64,000 bases of DNA, taken from Diphasiastrum complanatum (lineage: Eukaryota > Streptophyta > Lycopodiopsida > Lycopodiales > Lycopodiaceae). A program made the position numbers and the translations under genes. A model generated the notes under the pieces. The model was not told where the DNA came from. It ran no database searches and saw only the letters and a program-made list of their open reading frames with translations. The stretch lies in contig CM055105.1 of the NCBI GenBank assembly GCA_029204225.1, forward strand, positions 17,555,353 to 17,619,352, given 5' to 3'. Shown one piece after another: positions 26,001-38,000 of this stretch; position 1 is the first letter of the stretch; each line of letters starts with the position of its first letter.

Positions 26001-29000
26001 GAGACGCGACAGGCGTTGCAAAAGTCTTATCCAGTCATCGAGGACCGATGACTTGCCAAAGGAGGGAAGGATTGTTAGAGTCTAGTTATGACTCTATCAT
26101 GACCTCGACGTGGCCAGTTACCAAAGGGCCTGAGGCCTAGTATTGGCAAGGGTCGGTGACCAACGAGGACATCTGTCCCAGTTGAGGCTGGTGCGTCACG
26201 AGCAGTGATCCGGTGTGGCCGCCTAACAAGCTATCAGAGATGTGGTGTGTCTTGACCGTCGGGACCCTAGCCGTCAGTGACGAGATGCTAGCCGGCAAGT
26301 AGTCGGGGTGACCAAGCGGGTCACGGGTCTTTGGCGAGGCACGGGGGTGGTACCCTACGAGTCACTCATTATTCACAGGTCACAGGGGCCAGGCATGCCA
26401 AGTGGACTGATCACCCACAGGTGGAAGCCATGTGCCAGTTGACATGAATAGCAGGTAGAAGGACTCAAGGAGGGGGTACCTATGGTTGGGAGTCACACCG
26501 GCCTTCTAGGATTCACGAGCTTGGAGAGACTTGCTTGTGACAAAATCCATATTTCGGCTTGTGGCTGGTTTTTTGGTTACTTACTTTGGATGGAGCATGC
26601 TTGTCTTCACTCTTCGACAACATCTCTTCTACATCGGGCATGATTGGGGCTAAGATTTCTGCTACTTCGAGTTGAAGTTTTTTTGGCTACATGAAGTTTT
26701 GGGCAGCAAGCAACATTTTGCATTTTGTTGCAATTTTTTCCATTCTACTTCATGTCATGTTATGTTTTTTACATTATCATTTAAGGAGGGTGTTAGAAAT
26801 AATAAATGATAATGTTAGTTTCCCATAGGTTACTTTGACCCAAAAGGTTGAGACTTGTGTAACCATGGGGTAGGTTTATTATTTAGACCATGTTAAGATA
26901 GTTTTAGTTAAGTTGGACCCAATTTTGGTCTAGTGGTAACTCGTGGGTCCAAGTAAAGTCTAATTATGCTAAGGGACCCTATCTTGACTTTTGAGAGTGC
27001 CCTATAATTGATAGTGGGTTTGGAAGGTTCTAGAACTTAGAGTTTGGAAGAGTCTAGGCCCTTGGAAGGCCTATTTATATGTACTCATTGTTTATTTGTA
27101 ATTCATCCCCTTTCAAGCATTGCTACTACTTTCTCTCTCCTTGAGGGCGCCTAACCCTCTCCCTCTTCTTCTTCTTCTTGTATATGGAGATTGAATGTTA
27201 GAAGGATCTCGGCACTTTGATTTCCTACAAACCTATCCATGACAATAATTGACTGAGGAAAGTAACCATAGTCACCACCTTCTCCTCTTGAAATTGCGTT
27301 CTCATGAAACAAATTTCAAAACTCAATTGAATGTGTAATTTGTGGTACTACAGCTTTATGCATTATCTTCTAACATTAGAGATGGTGCTACGTGTTGACT
27401 TTTGTATCGAGATTATATTTACTGAGATCAGACCAATCATAACATCCAATGTAAACACATGAAATTGCAGATTAATGTAATACGAATTTTCCGGTTTAGC
27501 TTAGGCCCCGTATTCTCCTTAGTCAATCCAATGACGGCAAACAGACTTCAAATCGACAAACACAACAGAGACATTCTCTGATACAGTTTTTTGTTCAAAA
27601 ATGAATCAGTAAAAAATGATACTTTGATAAAGGCTGGTATCGACCTGCATCCCTTCAACACCACTGATACCGACACCAATGTCAGCCTCTTGTATCATAC
27701 CCACGTCATTAGCACCATCACCAATGCCCAGGGTAGTTCTTCCAGTCCCTTCCCTCACAAGCTTGGTGACCTGCTAACACGGTAATAATAGACTGTCAAA
27801 ATTATTGAAGGGCCACATTTTGAAAACATGAGAATCGTTCAGAAGAGCATTCCAGCAAGTATCCAATGTTACACAGCAACAAGCTGCATATAGCATAATA
27901 CGCACCAAAGCTTTTTGTTTAGGAGACACCCTACAGCAGATTACAGATGCACAGCTTATAGCTAGCTGTAAAAACTTGTCCTTAAGGCCATCTTCTAATG
28001 CATAAGATAATGCTTTGCCATCAATTATCAATGCAAATGCTCTTTCTTCATCTGTATCCTCATTGACCTCTTGCTGTCCGTTAATCATTTGCTGACTGAT
28101 GCTTTCTCTTGAAGCCTAGAAACCAAAAAGAGAAGCATGAGAAGATTGAGTAAAGAACCAAAAACGTAAACTACTCAATTTTTTAAAGAAGGGTTTCTTC
28201 ATCTAAAATGAAACTGTGAGCTTGCCTTAGCAATAGTTTCCTTGTCACCATAGTCCTCTGCAGACTTCACTCCTGGCATGTCCAAACTTATTAGGATTTG
28301 TTTCATTCCTTGCCGAAGTAAACTGCAGGCAAACCTGTAGGCCAGCCAGGTCATCAGACTCAAATTACTCCGGAGCTTGCTTCATACGGTTAGTAAGATC
28401 ATACGTGTTACTCAAGCACAAAGACGTTACAACTTTCTCAAAATGAAGAGCAGAAACGAATGATGTAAAATGACTAACACACCCAATGTTGATGGCAGTC
28501 TCCAACTTGTCACCAGTTAGCACCCAGATCTTCAGACCAGCTTGTGCTAGTCTATCGATACATTCAGGAACCTGGGATAGCACATGAGCATACATACAAT
28601 GCCTCGACTCAGTACCTACTGCTTGATTAATTCCAGCATCTAAACTATGATGTTATTTTTTATAAAAGAAAAAACATATCTTTTCAAACCAAAAATCATC
28701 CAATTATATAAAATAATTTTAACCTTCATAAGAATTGAACTCACATTCTCAAGATATCAATATTGATTGACATGAGTTATGGCCGTGCAATAAAGGCTCT
28801 TAATGATATTCTATTTTAACTGGAGCCCTACTAAATCATGTAGGTACTTAAAACTTAATCAATTCCATTTGGTCCATTTAACTCACTTGACAAGGTTCAC
28901 GGTGGGGGGCCGTTGAAAGAACAATCTTACCCAAACCCTAAGATGGGTTCCAACAAACCATTTGAATAGTTGATTATTCAGAGTCTCGAGAATTCTTTCT

Positions 29001-32000
29001 AACAAAACTCTTTGGAGCAAGTTCGTTTGTTGAAAAGTTGGCATTGCTACATATCGTCATTTATATCTCTATTCTCTGTTTCATGTGTGGTCTTGTGACG
29101 ATGTAATATTGACTTGGAAGGAGGAAATCTTTCTTAGAGAAGAAATCTGGGCGACAGCCCAAAAGCTGATTTGGGTCATTTTGGGAATAAACATCAGCAC
29201 CAAAAGAGATTTCTTCGACCCAGTTTTTGAAGTCAAGAGAGGACCCAAATCTTAATCCTTCCCTGTTCTAACTTCTAGACATCGTAAAGCTGTAATTTCC
29301 ATACTGTGAAATCTTAATGTTTATGGTGTTTATGTGAGGAAGAAAAACTTCTAACTTTCAGCAAAGAGGATGATTGAATTTTCTGCAAAAAGGATTGGCC
29401 TTGACTCTTTTCCCTGTCCTCCATATTGGAGGGTTTATAATTCTAGCAGGGACACTTTAAGGGGCACATTTTACAGCTTGCTTCTTGCTGGGTCCATGTG
29501 GACTCTCTTTATGATTTTAACATAGTTTGACAATTCTCCAACAATTTATCCATTTCCTTATTGTGCTGGGACAGCATTAAACCGTGTCCTGGCAATCATA
29601 GTGGTGATTCTTCTTGCTTATTGCTTGCTGGTTTTCTGCAGACCAGCCCATCTTTCTCATCAAGGTGGAGAATTGAGACCACAGAACAGGATCATACTGA
29701 TATGGATGTGGAATAAAATAGCAGAACGTTTATGGACATATAAGTAGAACCAGTACAGACAGTAAGCTTCTCATCTTATTCACTGAGTTCGACCCATGGT
29801 CCCTATTTTTAATTATCAAGGCCAGTGACCTAGTGTTAGGGCACAAACCCTTTTGGGAACCAGAGCACCATAAATAGAGTAATAACCATCAGTACAATAT
29901 TCAGACTATTGTTTCTGCCTCTACTCTTCCATCTATAGTTGAGACACCACTATCTCCAGATGAAGCACCAGCACCAGTATCTACACTAGGCATTAGTTCG
30001 GCTATCTACAATGAAATTGGTTGGCTCACAATATATTCTAGATGTAGTAGACGTGTCATGAGGTACATACTACAGACGTATGAGATCACCCCGCATACTC
30101 ACTCAAACTCTCTTTATGATTCCATACTTTCAATTTCCAATCGAGGCATAAGAATGTATGGGTGGCTCCCGAGTAGATTGTTTTGCTCTTGTAGTGATTC
30201 TTATATGAGCAATACTCCAGTTGCATAACAGTAGTTTCACATTTAGTATGATACTTCTATTCGAAGCAATCGTGTTACACATGCTCTCAAAAATGAGATT
30301 TTGCTACATGTAGATTGGACACAATCAGATGCAGATTTCAAACAAGATGGTTAGATGAGAGATAATCATTTATTGATGAGATGATTAATAAGCTTTTCAT
30401 ACAAGCAGATAAGAGAAACGCCCATTTTCTATCTCAGGTCCTTTGCAATCAAAAATGAAAAGTTTTGCAACAGAAGCACTATTATTTGGCATGCTTAAGA
30501 CATACCCCTACCAAAACACTGGCTTTTCTACAGTTACAAACACAGGCATTTTAACCTGTTGGACAGTAACCAACCTCATCAACCATGACTCTAACAAGTT
30601 AGAAACCAAGAATCTCTGTTCAGATCCAGAAACCAAGAATCTCTGTCCATGACTCTAACAAGTTAGAAACCAAGAATCTCTGTTCAATTCATTTCTAAAG
30701 CAAACTTGCATACCATGCAAAAGTTCCAGCATAAACCACCATAACTAAGAAAGTTCTACAACCAAATTTCAACAAAACAAGAACAAAATCAGCTAGAACT
30801 CTCACAAATTGCAACAACCAATATGTAAAATCAATGGTATGTGTTATGTCCATGTCCTGTACATCCTGACGTGGATAGTTGGTCACTCCAGTTGTATGTG
30901 GTTATTAGTTATGCTACGTCATTCCGGATGTGGTCGTATTAAATAATTAATAATCATATGAGGACCCAGACCTATAATTGGACATAGGAGCACATGCATG
31001 GTGAAGACTGCTCCAATGCAAGAATAGGAGATCAATAGCTCAATTTAGGTTGCATGGGGATCCTAAAGGGAATATTCTCTCTCTCTTGAGATGAATAGGT
31101 CTAGTGGAAACTCGCCCATCCTCCTATTGTGAATTGTGATTCTTGAGCCAGTTCTTCCTCTCCTCTCTTGTGTTCTTCACTGTGGCTTGCACAAAGATAG
31201 ATCTTAGAACCCACTATCATCAGATTAGGATTCATCCCGGTGACGTGCAGAAGACTGGTTTTCGGACGAGATTCGGTCACTATGAATTTCTCGTGCTTCC
31301 TTTTGGGTTAACAAATGCACCAGCTACGTTCCAACAGATGATGAACGACCTTTTCCGTCCATAAGCTTGAAACCTCGCTTGGTTTTAGTTCTTTTGATCA
31401 TCCTGAATCAGATGGCCAGACTGAGAGAACTAATCAGACTATGGAGGACATGTTGAGAACTTATGTGTCTCACAGGCAATCTCAGTGGGAAGATTACATT
31501 CCTTTGATTGAGTTTGGTTATAACAGTAGAAAACATTCTGCTACTGGGTATAGTGTTAGAGGAAAAATACAGATAGAAAAGGATCGTAAAATCGAGGTTT
31601 ACCAATCTAGGAATCCTCGATGGTCTTCTACAACTCAAAATGGATCAAAATCAGCAAGCTGTGGTTCATAGATTTGATCTTAGTTCAATCTGTGTGAATT
31701 CTGATGAATCAAGGACAGGAATATGTCTACTTGCTGGCCACTATAGTTGAAAGCGTTAAATCTGGAAAAATAAGAACCAAATTGACTTGTAATTGCTTCT
31801 GTTGATAGAGCCTATGCAATAGATGACTTATGCCTTTGATTTCACCTAAATCTGACAATACATGAAAGAGAAATGTATGATTGAACAAAACAGAACCAGC
31901 GCCCTCCCAGAAATGGTTGATTGTTGTCCTGGCTCAGATCTGCTCTGAATTCGAAGTGGGAATGATCTGACTAGTAGCGCCCTCCTCCAAGAATCAGTAT

Positions 32001-35000
32001 GCAACTGTTCTCATCGAAATCTGATGAGAGGAGAAGGAGAAACAAGTAAATGATCAGATAAGATCCTACTGCGAGCTACTACACAATCTGAGATGGAGCA
32101 GACAACAAAGTGATGAAGAATGGAAGATTATCCCAAAATCACACTCCTCCAAATCGTGGAGGTTGTATTTATAAGAATTGATGTATGTACAATGCATTGC
32201 ATGCTATTGCCAAGTGTCCAAGGTAGGTGGCAATTTGCATGTCTAATTGCATGTGTCTAGTTTGTCATGCATGCATCTTGCATGTCGCATGCAAACTAGG
32301 ATATGTGGCAAACTAACTTTTTCTCCCTCATGCACATATGCATGGGGGTCTACCAAACTCCAGTGGACAAGTGGCATCATCATACAAGAAGGCCCTCCAC
32401 GAGTTTGTACTAAAGAAATTTGCCTGAGTTTATTTGGGCCTTAAAACTTTGGACCCAGGTATGACCATGTACCACTTATAGGCCTACTTAAACTTTGAGA
32501 GAATACAACGCAAATTAAAATTGCGTGGCACTAAAATACATGGTGAAATTGATCAAACTTAAACCATAACAGCTCCCTCCTAAGTTTGGTCAATTTTGCA
32601 TACTCCAAGCTTCTTCCTATGACGATAAAATAATTTTGCATGGAGTGGTTTTGTAAGAATATCTGCAACCATGTTACTTGAGTCAATGAAGATAGGGGAG
32701 ATAATCTTCTTCCTGACTAGATCTCTCAAATGATGATACTTGATATGAATATGTTTGGTCCTCCCATGAAATACGGCATCTTTTGAAAGTACAATAGCAG
32801 AAGTGTTGTCAATAAATAAAGAACTTGGGTCTTCATCAAGTTGATGTAGATGTTCAAGCATGAATCGCAGCCAAACTACTTCATTAGAAACTCTTGAGGC
32901 TGCGATATATTCCGCTTCGCAAGAGGATTGAGCAACAAAAGATTGCTTCTTGCATATCCATGTGATGGCTGCCCCTAAAAGTATACTACATCCTCCTGTA
33001 ATGCTTTTATAATCATCCACATTAGAAGCCCAACTGGCATCACTGTATGAAGCAAGTGATAGACCATCTTGTTTAGAGAAAACAGGTCCATAATCGGAAG
33101 TAGCTTTCAAATATTGTAAAACATATTTAGCATGCTTCCAATGAATAACACCAGGATTAGTGGCAAACTGACTAAGAGTATGAACTGCATAGGCAATATC
33201 AGGCCGTGTCCAAGTAGTGAGATACATTAAAGATCCAATCGAATTGTGATAAGGAATCTTGGACATTTCTTCATGTTCCTCTTCAGTCATCGCTCCATCT
33301 TCCTTGGATAATTTAACTCCAGGTAGCATAGGAATGTCTTTGCCTTTGCACTCCAGCATATGTAGTCCTTTAGGATCTTCAAAATATAATGTTGTTGATG
33401 AAGTGCAATGGTGCCTTTTATCCTGTCATGATGAATTTGAATTCCAAGGCAAAATTTTGCCTCTCCAAGGTCCAAAACATCAAAGATAGAGCCAATTAAC
33501 TTCTTACAATGATTGATGAAAGGAGTAGAACTTCCTATGAACAATGAATCATCAACGTAGACTGTCAACAATACATAATACTCATTCACCCTTTTGAAAT
33601 AAACATTACCATCAGGAATGAATGGTATAAACCCCAATGCTCTTAGGACTTGATCTATCTTTTTATTCCATTGCCTAGCGGATTGCTTTAAACCATATAT
33701 ACTTTTTAAAAGCAAGCAAACCCAACTAGGATGATGTCTACTCACATAGCCTGATGGCTGCTTCATATAAATAGTTTCATCAAGTGTGCCATATAAATAT
33801 GCTGTTTTCTCATCTATTTGATGAATTTCCAGATCATAATAAGCGGCCAAAGCAACTAACAAATGTATGCTAGCTTGCTTTACAACGGAAGAAAACGTAT
33901 CAAAATAGTCAACTCCAAACTTTTGAGAATAACCTTTTGCTACAAGGCGAGCCTTGAAGCATGTAATATCACCTTCGGGTGAAAATTTAAGTTTGTAGAG
34001 CCATTTGCAATCTATTGCCTTTCTTCCTGGTGGTAAAGGTTGTAGCTTCCAAACTTGGTGTCGATACATGGACTCCATCTCTTCATCCATAGCTTTGCGC
34101 CATTGATTTTGTTCTTTACTTTGCATTGCTTCTTCATAAGTTGATGGAACTTCCACAAAATATCCAAATTCTCTTTGGAAGCGAATTGGCTCTCGTCTTT
34201 CTCTCCTTGGTCATGATGCAGCAGCTTCCTCATCTTCGAATTCTTCTTCTTTCTCACCTGCATATTCAATGATTTCTTCTTCTTCTTCTTCGTCTAGAAG
34301 AGGTTCGTGCATAATTGGAACAACGGGCTGCTTTTCTGGGGTAGCATCAAACAATTTGAAAACATCATATCCTAGAATATCTGCTTCTTCCTTTTTATGG
34401 AATATAGGATCGTCTATGAACTTTGATTCATCAAAGCGTACATCTCTAGAAAAATGAAATTTCTTTGTAGCTGGAATGTAAATCTTATAATATTTTGAGA
34501 TTGCATCATATCCAACTAGAATTCCTGGCATAGCAGTATTGTCTAGCTTATTGCGTTTAACTTTAGGAACAAATAAATATGCTAGACATCCAAAAATTCT
34601 AACATGTGTTAACTTGGGCTTTTTCCCGGTCCAACATTCATAAGGAGTTTTCTCCTTATCTATAGATTGTAAAGTACGATTTTGCAAGTAATTGGCAGTA
34701 TTAACTGCTTCCGCCCAAAATTTCACAGGTAATTTTGCATGAATCATCATGCAGCGTGTTGCTTCAACAAGAGTTCGATTCCGCCGTTCTGCAACACCAT
34801 TGTGCTGAGGGGTGTACTGTAATAGATCCTAACACCACAGTAGGGCAAACACTAACTGATCCACCCAACCTTGCCTACTCCCTGATATAGAGTAAGCCCC
34901 TCCCTATCCTGCTGACAGGGTCCCTAGGCTGTGTTAGGCCCGCCATAGCTATGGACCGTGCTGGGGCACACTACTCACACTGTCTTGCCCTGTTGGTCAT

Positions 35001-38000
35001 GTACGCTGGACACGACCCTGACTGTGGTATCTGACCTATCTGTGTTCTCTAGGGTTCGACGCTGGTTACGAGCTCGTAACACTCCCTCCCCCTTAAGAAC
35101 CGTCTTGGTCCTCTAAGACAAAGTCTGGAAAAATCTTGCGAAGGACGCTGCCTCTTTCCCAAGTGGCATTCTCAACAGGCTGATCATTCCACTTAACCAG
35201 ATATTCTCGGTATAGAGTATGACGAGTCTGCGTCTCTCTACTATCAAGAATCTCCTCTGGTTCATGTGGAGGTTGTTGAGGATCCAATGGGAGAACTAGA
35301 ACATTGTCCCCTACCAGATTATCTGATCTGGTTAAGGCTTTTCGTAACTGACTTACATGAAAGACTGGAAAAACCTTACTGCTGTGTGGGAGTTCTAGTT
35401 CATAGGTGACCTCGCCTAGTCTCCTACTGATGGTAAAGGGACCACAATACCTTGGAGACAACTTAGCACACACTCCTGATTTTAGGGTTTTAGAGTCAAC
35501 TGGGACTCTCAAGTAGACTTTCTCACCAATGGAGAACTGCACATCCCGTCTGTGTGGATCTGCATAATGCCTGGCTCGATCCTGGGATTGTCTAATGCTA
35601 CGCTTAGCATGTTCTATCATCTGGTTTAGGTCTTCTAAAAAGTTTCTGGCTGCTTCAACTTTTTCTTGTTTAAACCCTACAGCTGTGGGTGAGCGTGGCT
35701 GAAAACCGTACATCAGCATAAATGGGCTGTATCCCGTAGCTGAATGTTTGGTACTGTTGTAAGCAAACTCTAATATCGAGAGATACTCCTCCCAATTAGT
35801 CTGCTTCTTGCTGACGTATGCACGAAGCATATCCTCCAGCACTTGATTTACCCTTTCTGTTTGACCGTCCGTCTGTGGATGGTCGGTGGTACTCATATTA
35901 AGTTTAGTATGGAGATGATGGAATACTGCCCTCCAAAAATTTCCAGTAAACTTACTGTCCCGGTCGCTGACTATGCCGGAAGGTAGACCGTACAATTTAA
36001 ATAGCCCGTCTACAAACAACCTCGCTAACTCTGGAGCTCTCACGGTTGTTTTGGTCGGAATAAAATGAGCCATTTTGGTCCGACGGTCAACTGTGACCCA
36101 TATAGCGTCATTACCCTTTTGGGTTTTAGGCAGGCCTACTATAAAATCCATGGAGATACTTTCCCATTTACCAGCTGGTATTTCTAAGGGCTGCAACGAC
36201 CCTCCTGCCTTTAAACGCTCTGCTTTGTTTACTTGACATTTCTGGCAACTGGTTACATATTGTTGGACGTCCTTTTTCATACTGGGCCAGAAAAATTGAC
36301 TACGAAGAAGCTCATAGGTCTTCTGTATGCCTGGGTTTCCCGCACTAGGATTGTCATGACATTCATATAGGACCTGCTGCCTATAATCCTCTGAATTGGG
36401 GACACATACTCTATCTCTATAGAGCAAGTACTCATCCTGAATGGAATACTGTTTCCATTTGAATCCTTGAGTCAACTGACCCTCAACCCCTAGGGTTTGC
36501 TTGGGTAATACAGGCTCAGAATCCTCAACGTCATCTGACGACGTATACTCGGACTCATCATCATCCTCAACGGAAGCTGCCGTATTCTTGGATGAACTGG
36601 CACCAGCCCCGGGAACTGGTTCTGGAGTCTGTAACTGTCTGGTCTGGACTGAGTTCCAGATAATAGAGTAGAATGCATCATACTGGCATTTCCCTCTCAA
36701 GGACTCGAGTAACTCATTACGAATCTGAGTAAAACTCAGCTCGTTTATCATAGGCATTCTGCTAAGGGCATCTGCTACTGTATTGAATTTTCCACGCCTA
36801 TATCTGATAGACATGTCAAACTCTTGCATCAACTCTGCCCAACGAGCTTTCCAACCTCTAAGCTCAGGTTGATTGCAAAGGTATCTGAGACTCTCATGGT
36901 CTGTCAGGACCTCAAAGTTGGCACCATACAAATAATGCCTCCAAGTCTTAAGGGCATGGACTATAGAAAAGAGTTCCTTTTCATAGGCACTATACCTAGT
37001 CTGTGCTGGCTCGAGTTTTTTACTCTCGAACGCAACTGGTCGTCCACCCTGAGTTAGCACAGCACCTACTGCAAAGTCGCTAGCATCTGTTTCGACCACA
37101 AATGGCTAATTGGGGTCGACGACTTTTAAAACTGGTGCTGTAGCCAAGGCTGTTTTGAGAGCATCAAAGCTCTCCTGTTGTGCGGACTCCCAAATGAACT
37201 CCTTTCCCTTCCCCTTAAGGAGATTTGTCATAGGGACTGCTATCTGAGCATATTCCTTGACAAATCGTCTGTAATATCCCGCCAGACCAAGAAAGATTTG
37301 AAGTTCCAAAATATTCTGAGGTCTCAGCCAACTGAGTATGGCTTTAACCTTATTTGGGTCCATCTTAATCCCATCTGAAGAGATAATGTGACCCAAATAT
37401 GCTACTTCTTCAACGAAGAATTCACACTTGGATTCTTTAGCATAAAGCTTATGCTTTCTGAGCAGACGAAACACCTTTCTGAGGTGTTTTAGATGCTCCT
37501 TCCTTGTTTTGCTGTAGACGAGGATGTCATCCAAAAATACGACTACAAACTTACCCAAGTATGGTCTGAGGACACTGTTCATCAAGGTCATAAAGGTAGC
37601 TGGAGCATTTGTGAGCCCAAATGGCATCACCTTAAACTCATAATGACCGTCACGAGTCCTAAAAGCTGTTTTCGAGACATCTTCCGATTTTATACGGACT
37701 TGATGATATCCCGATCTGAGGTCTATTTTACTGAAAAACTTAGCCCCGTCGAGTTGATCAACCAACTCGTCTGCCCGAGGCATAGGGTATTTATTCTTAA
37801 TTGTGACTTTATTGAGGGCTCTGTAATCTACGCAAAGGCGCATAGACCCCTCCTTCTTTTTCACCAATAGGACTGGTGAGGCCCATGGTGAACTACTGGT
37901 CTGAATTTGGCCTTTCCCAAGATAGTCTGTTAACTGCCTAGTTATTTCTTCATCCTCTGTTCGGCTGACCCGATACGGAGGTTTAGAAACAGGTGTTGTA

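Larger units (their letters stand above)
22011..26542 (+). mobile_element. Deleted Ty3/gypsy chromovirus nested in the intron 8 copia
   Basis: LTRs 22011-22489 and 26073-26542 begin TGTTAGAGTC and end TTGC.TGTGACA. The target duplication AAATC is at 22006-22010 and 26543-26547. The primer site TTGGTATCAGAGCC follows the 5' LTR, and the purine tract AAAGGAGGGAAGG precedes the 3' LTR. Inside are a leader of about 1 kb, gag and protease remnants, then a jump straight to the second half of integrase and a chromodomain; RT and RNase H are deleted. The LTRs are GC-rich compared with their surroundings. Confidence 0.9.
19575..27229 (+). mobile_element. Copia-like LTR element without pol, carrying a nested gypsy
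   Basis: LTRs at 19575-20030 and 26791-27229 start TGTTAGAAATAATAAATG and end TTTCCTACA. The 5-bp target duplication AACCT is at 19570-19574 and 27230-27234. The primer site TGGTATCAGAGCC is at 20031. A purine tract (TTAAGGAGGG) precedes the 3' LTR. After a leader of about 1.1 kb a copia-style Gag start appears at 21143 ('[20 protein letters not shown]' then '[11 protein letters not shown]') but decays within about 60 codons. Protease, integrase and RT are all missing, so it is a deleted or non-autonomous element of about 3.1 kb without its insert. It lies antisense to the ATPase gene in intron 8. Confidence 0.88.
18607..27644 (-). other. P4-ATPase intron 8 (9.04 kb, nested retrotransposons)
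   Basis: Lies between donor CAG|GTCGA (27644) and acceptor GCAG (18607). It contains a copia-like element at 19575-27229 with a gypsy element inside it, and a short inverted-repeat element near 18898-19231. I see nothing in 19232-19569 or 27235-27644. Confidence 0.9.

Noticed and set aside
32247-32444. 65-codon frame repeated at 43811-44008
   Set aside because: Present twice because it lies in the copia LTR; LTRs do not normally encode protein and no motif is seen.
34012-34269. 85-codon frame overlapping copia RT
   Set aside because: Out-of-frame shadow arising from the frameshift near 34211; the true frame carries the RT motifs.
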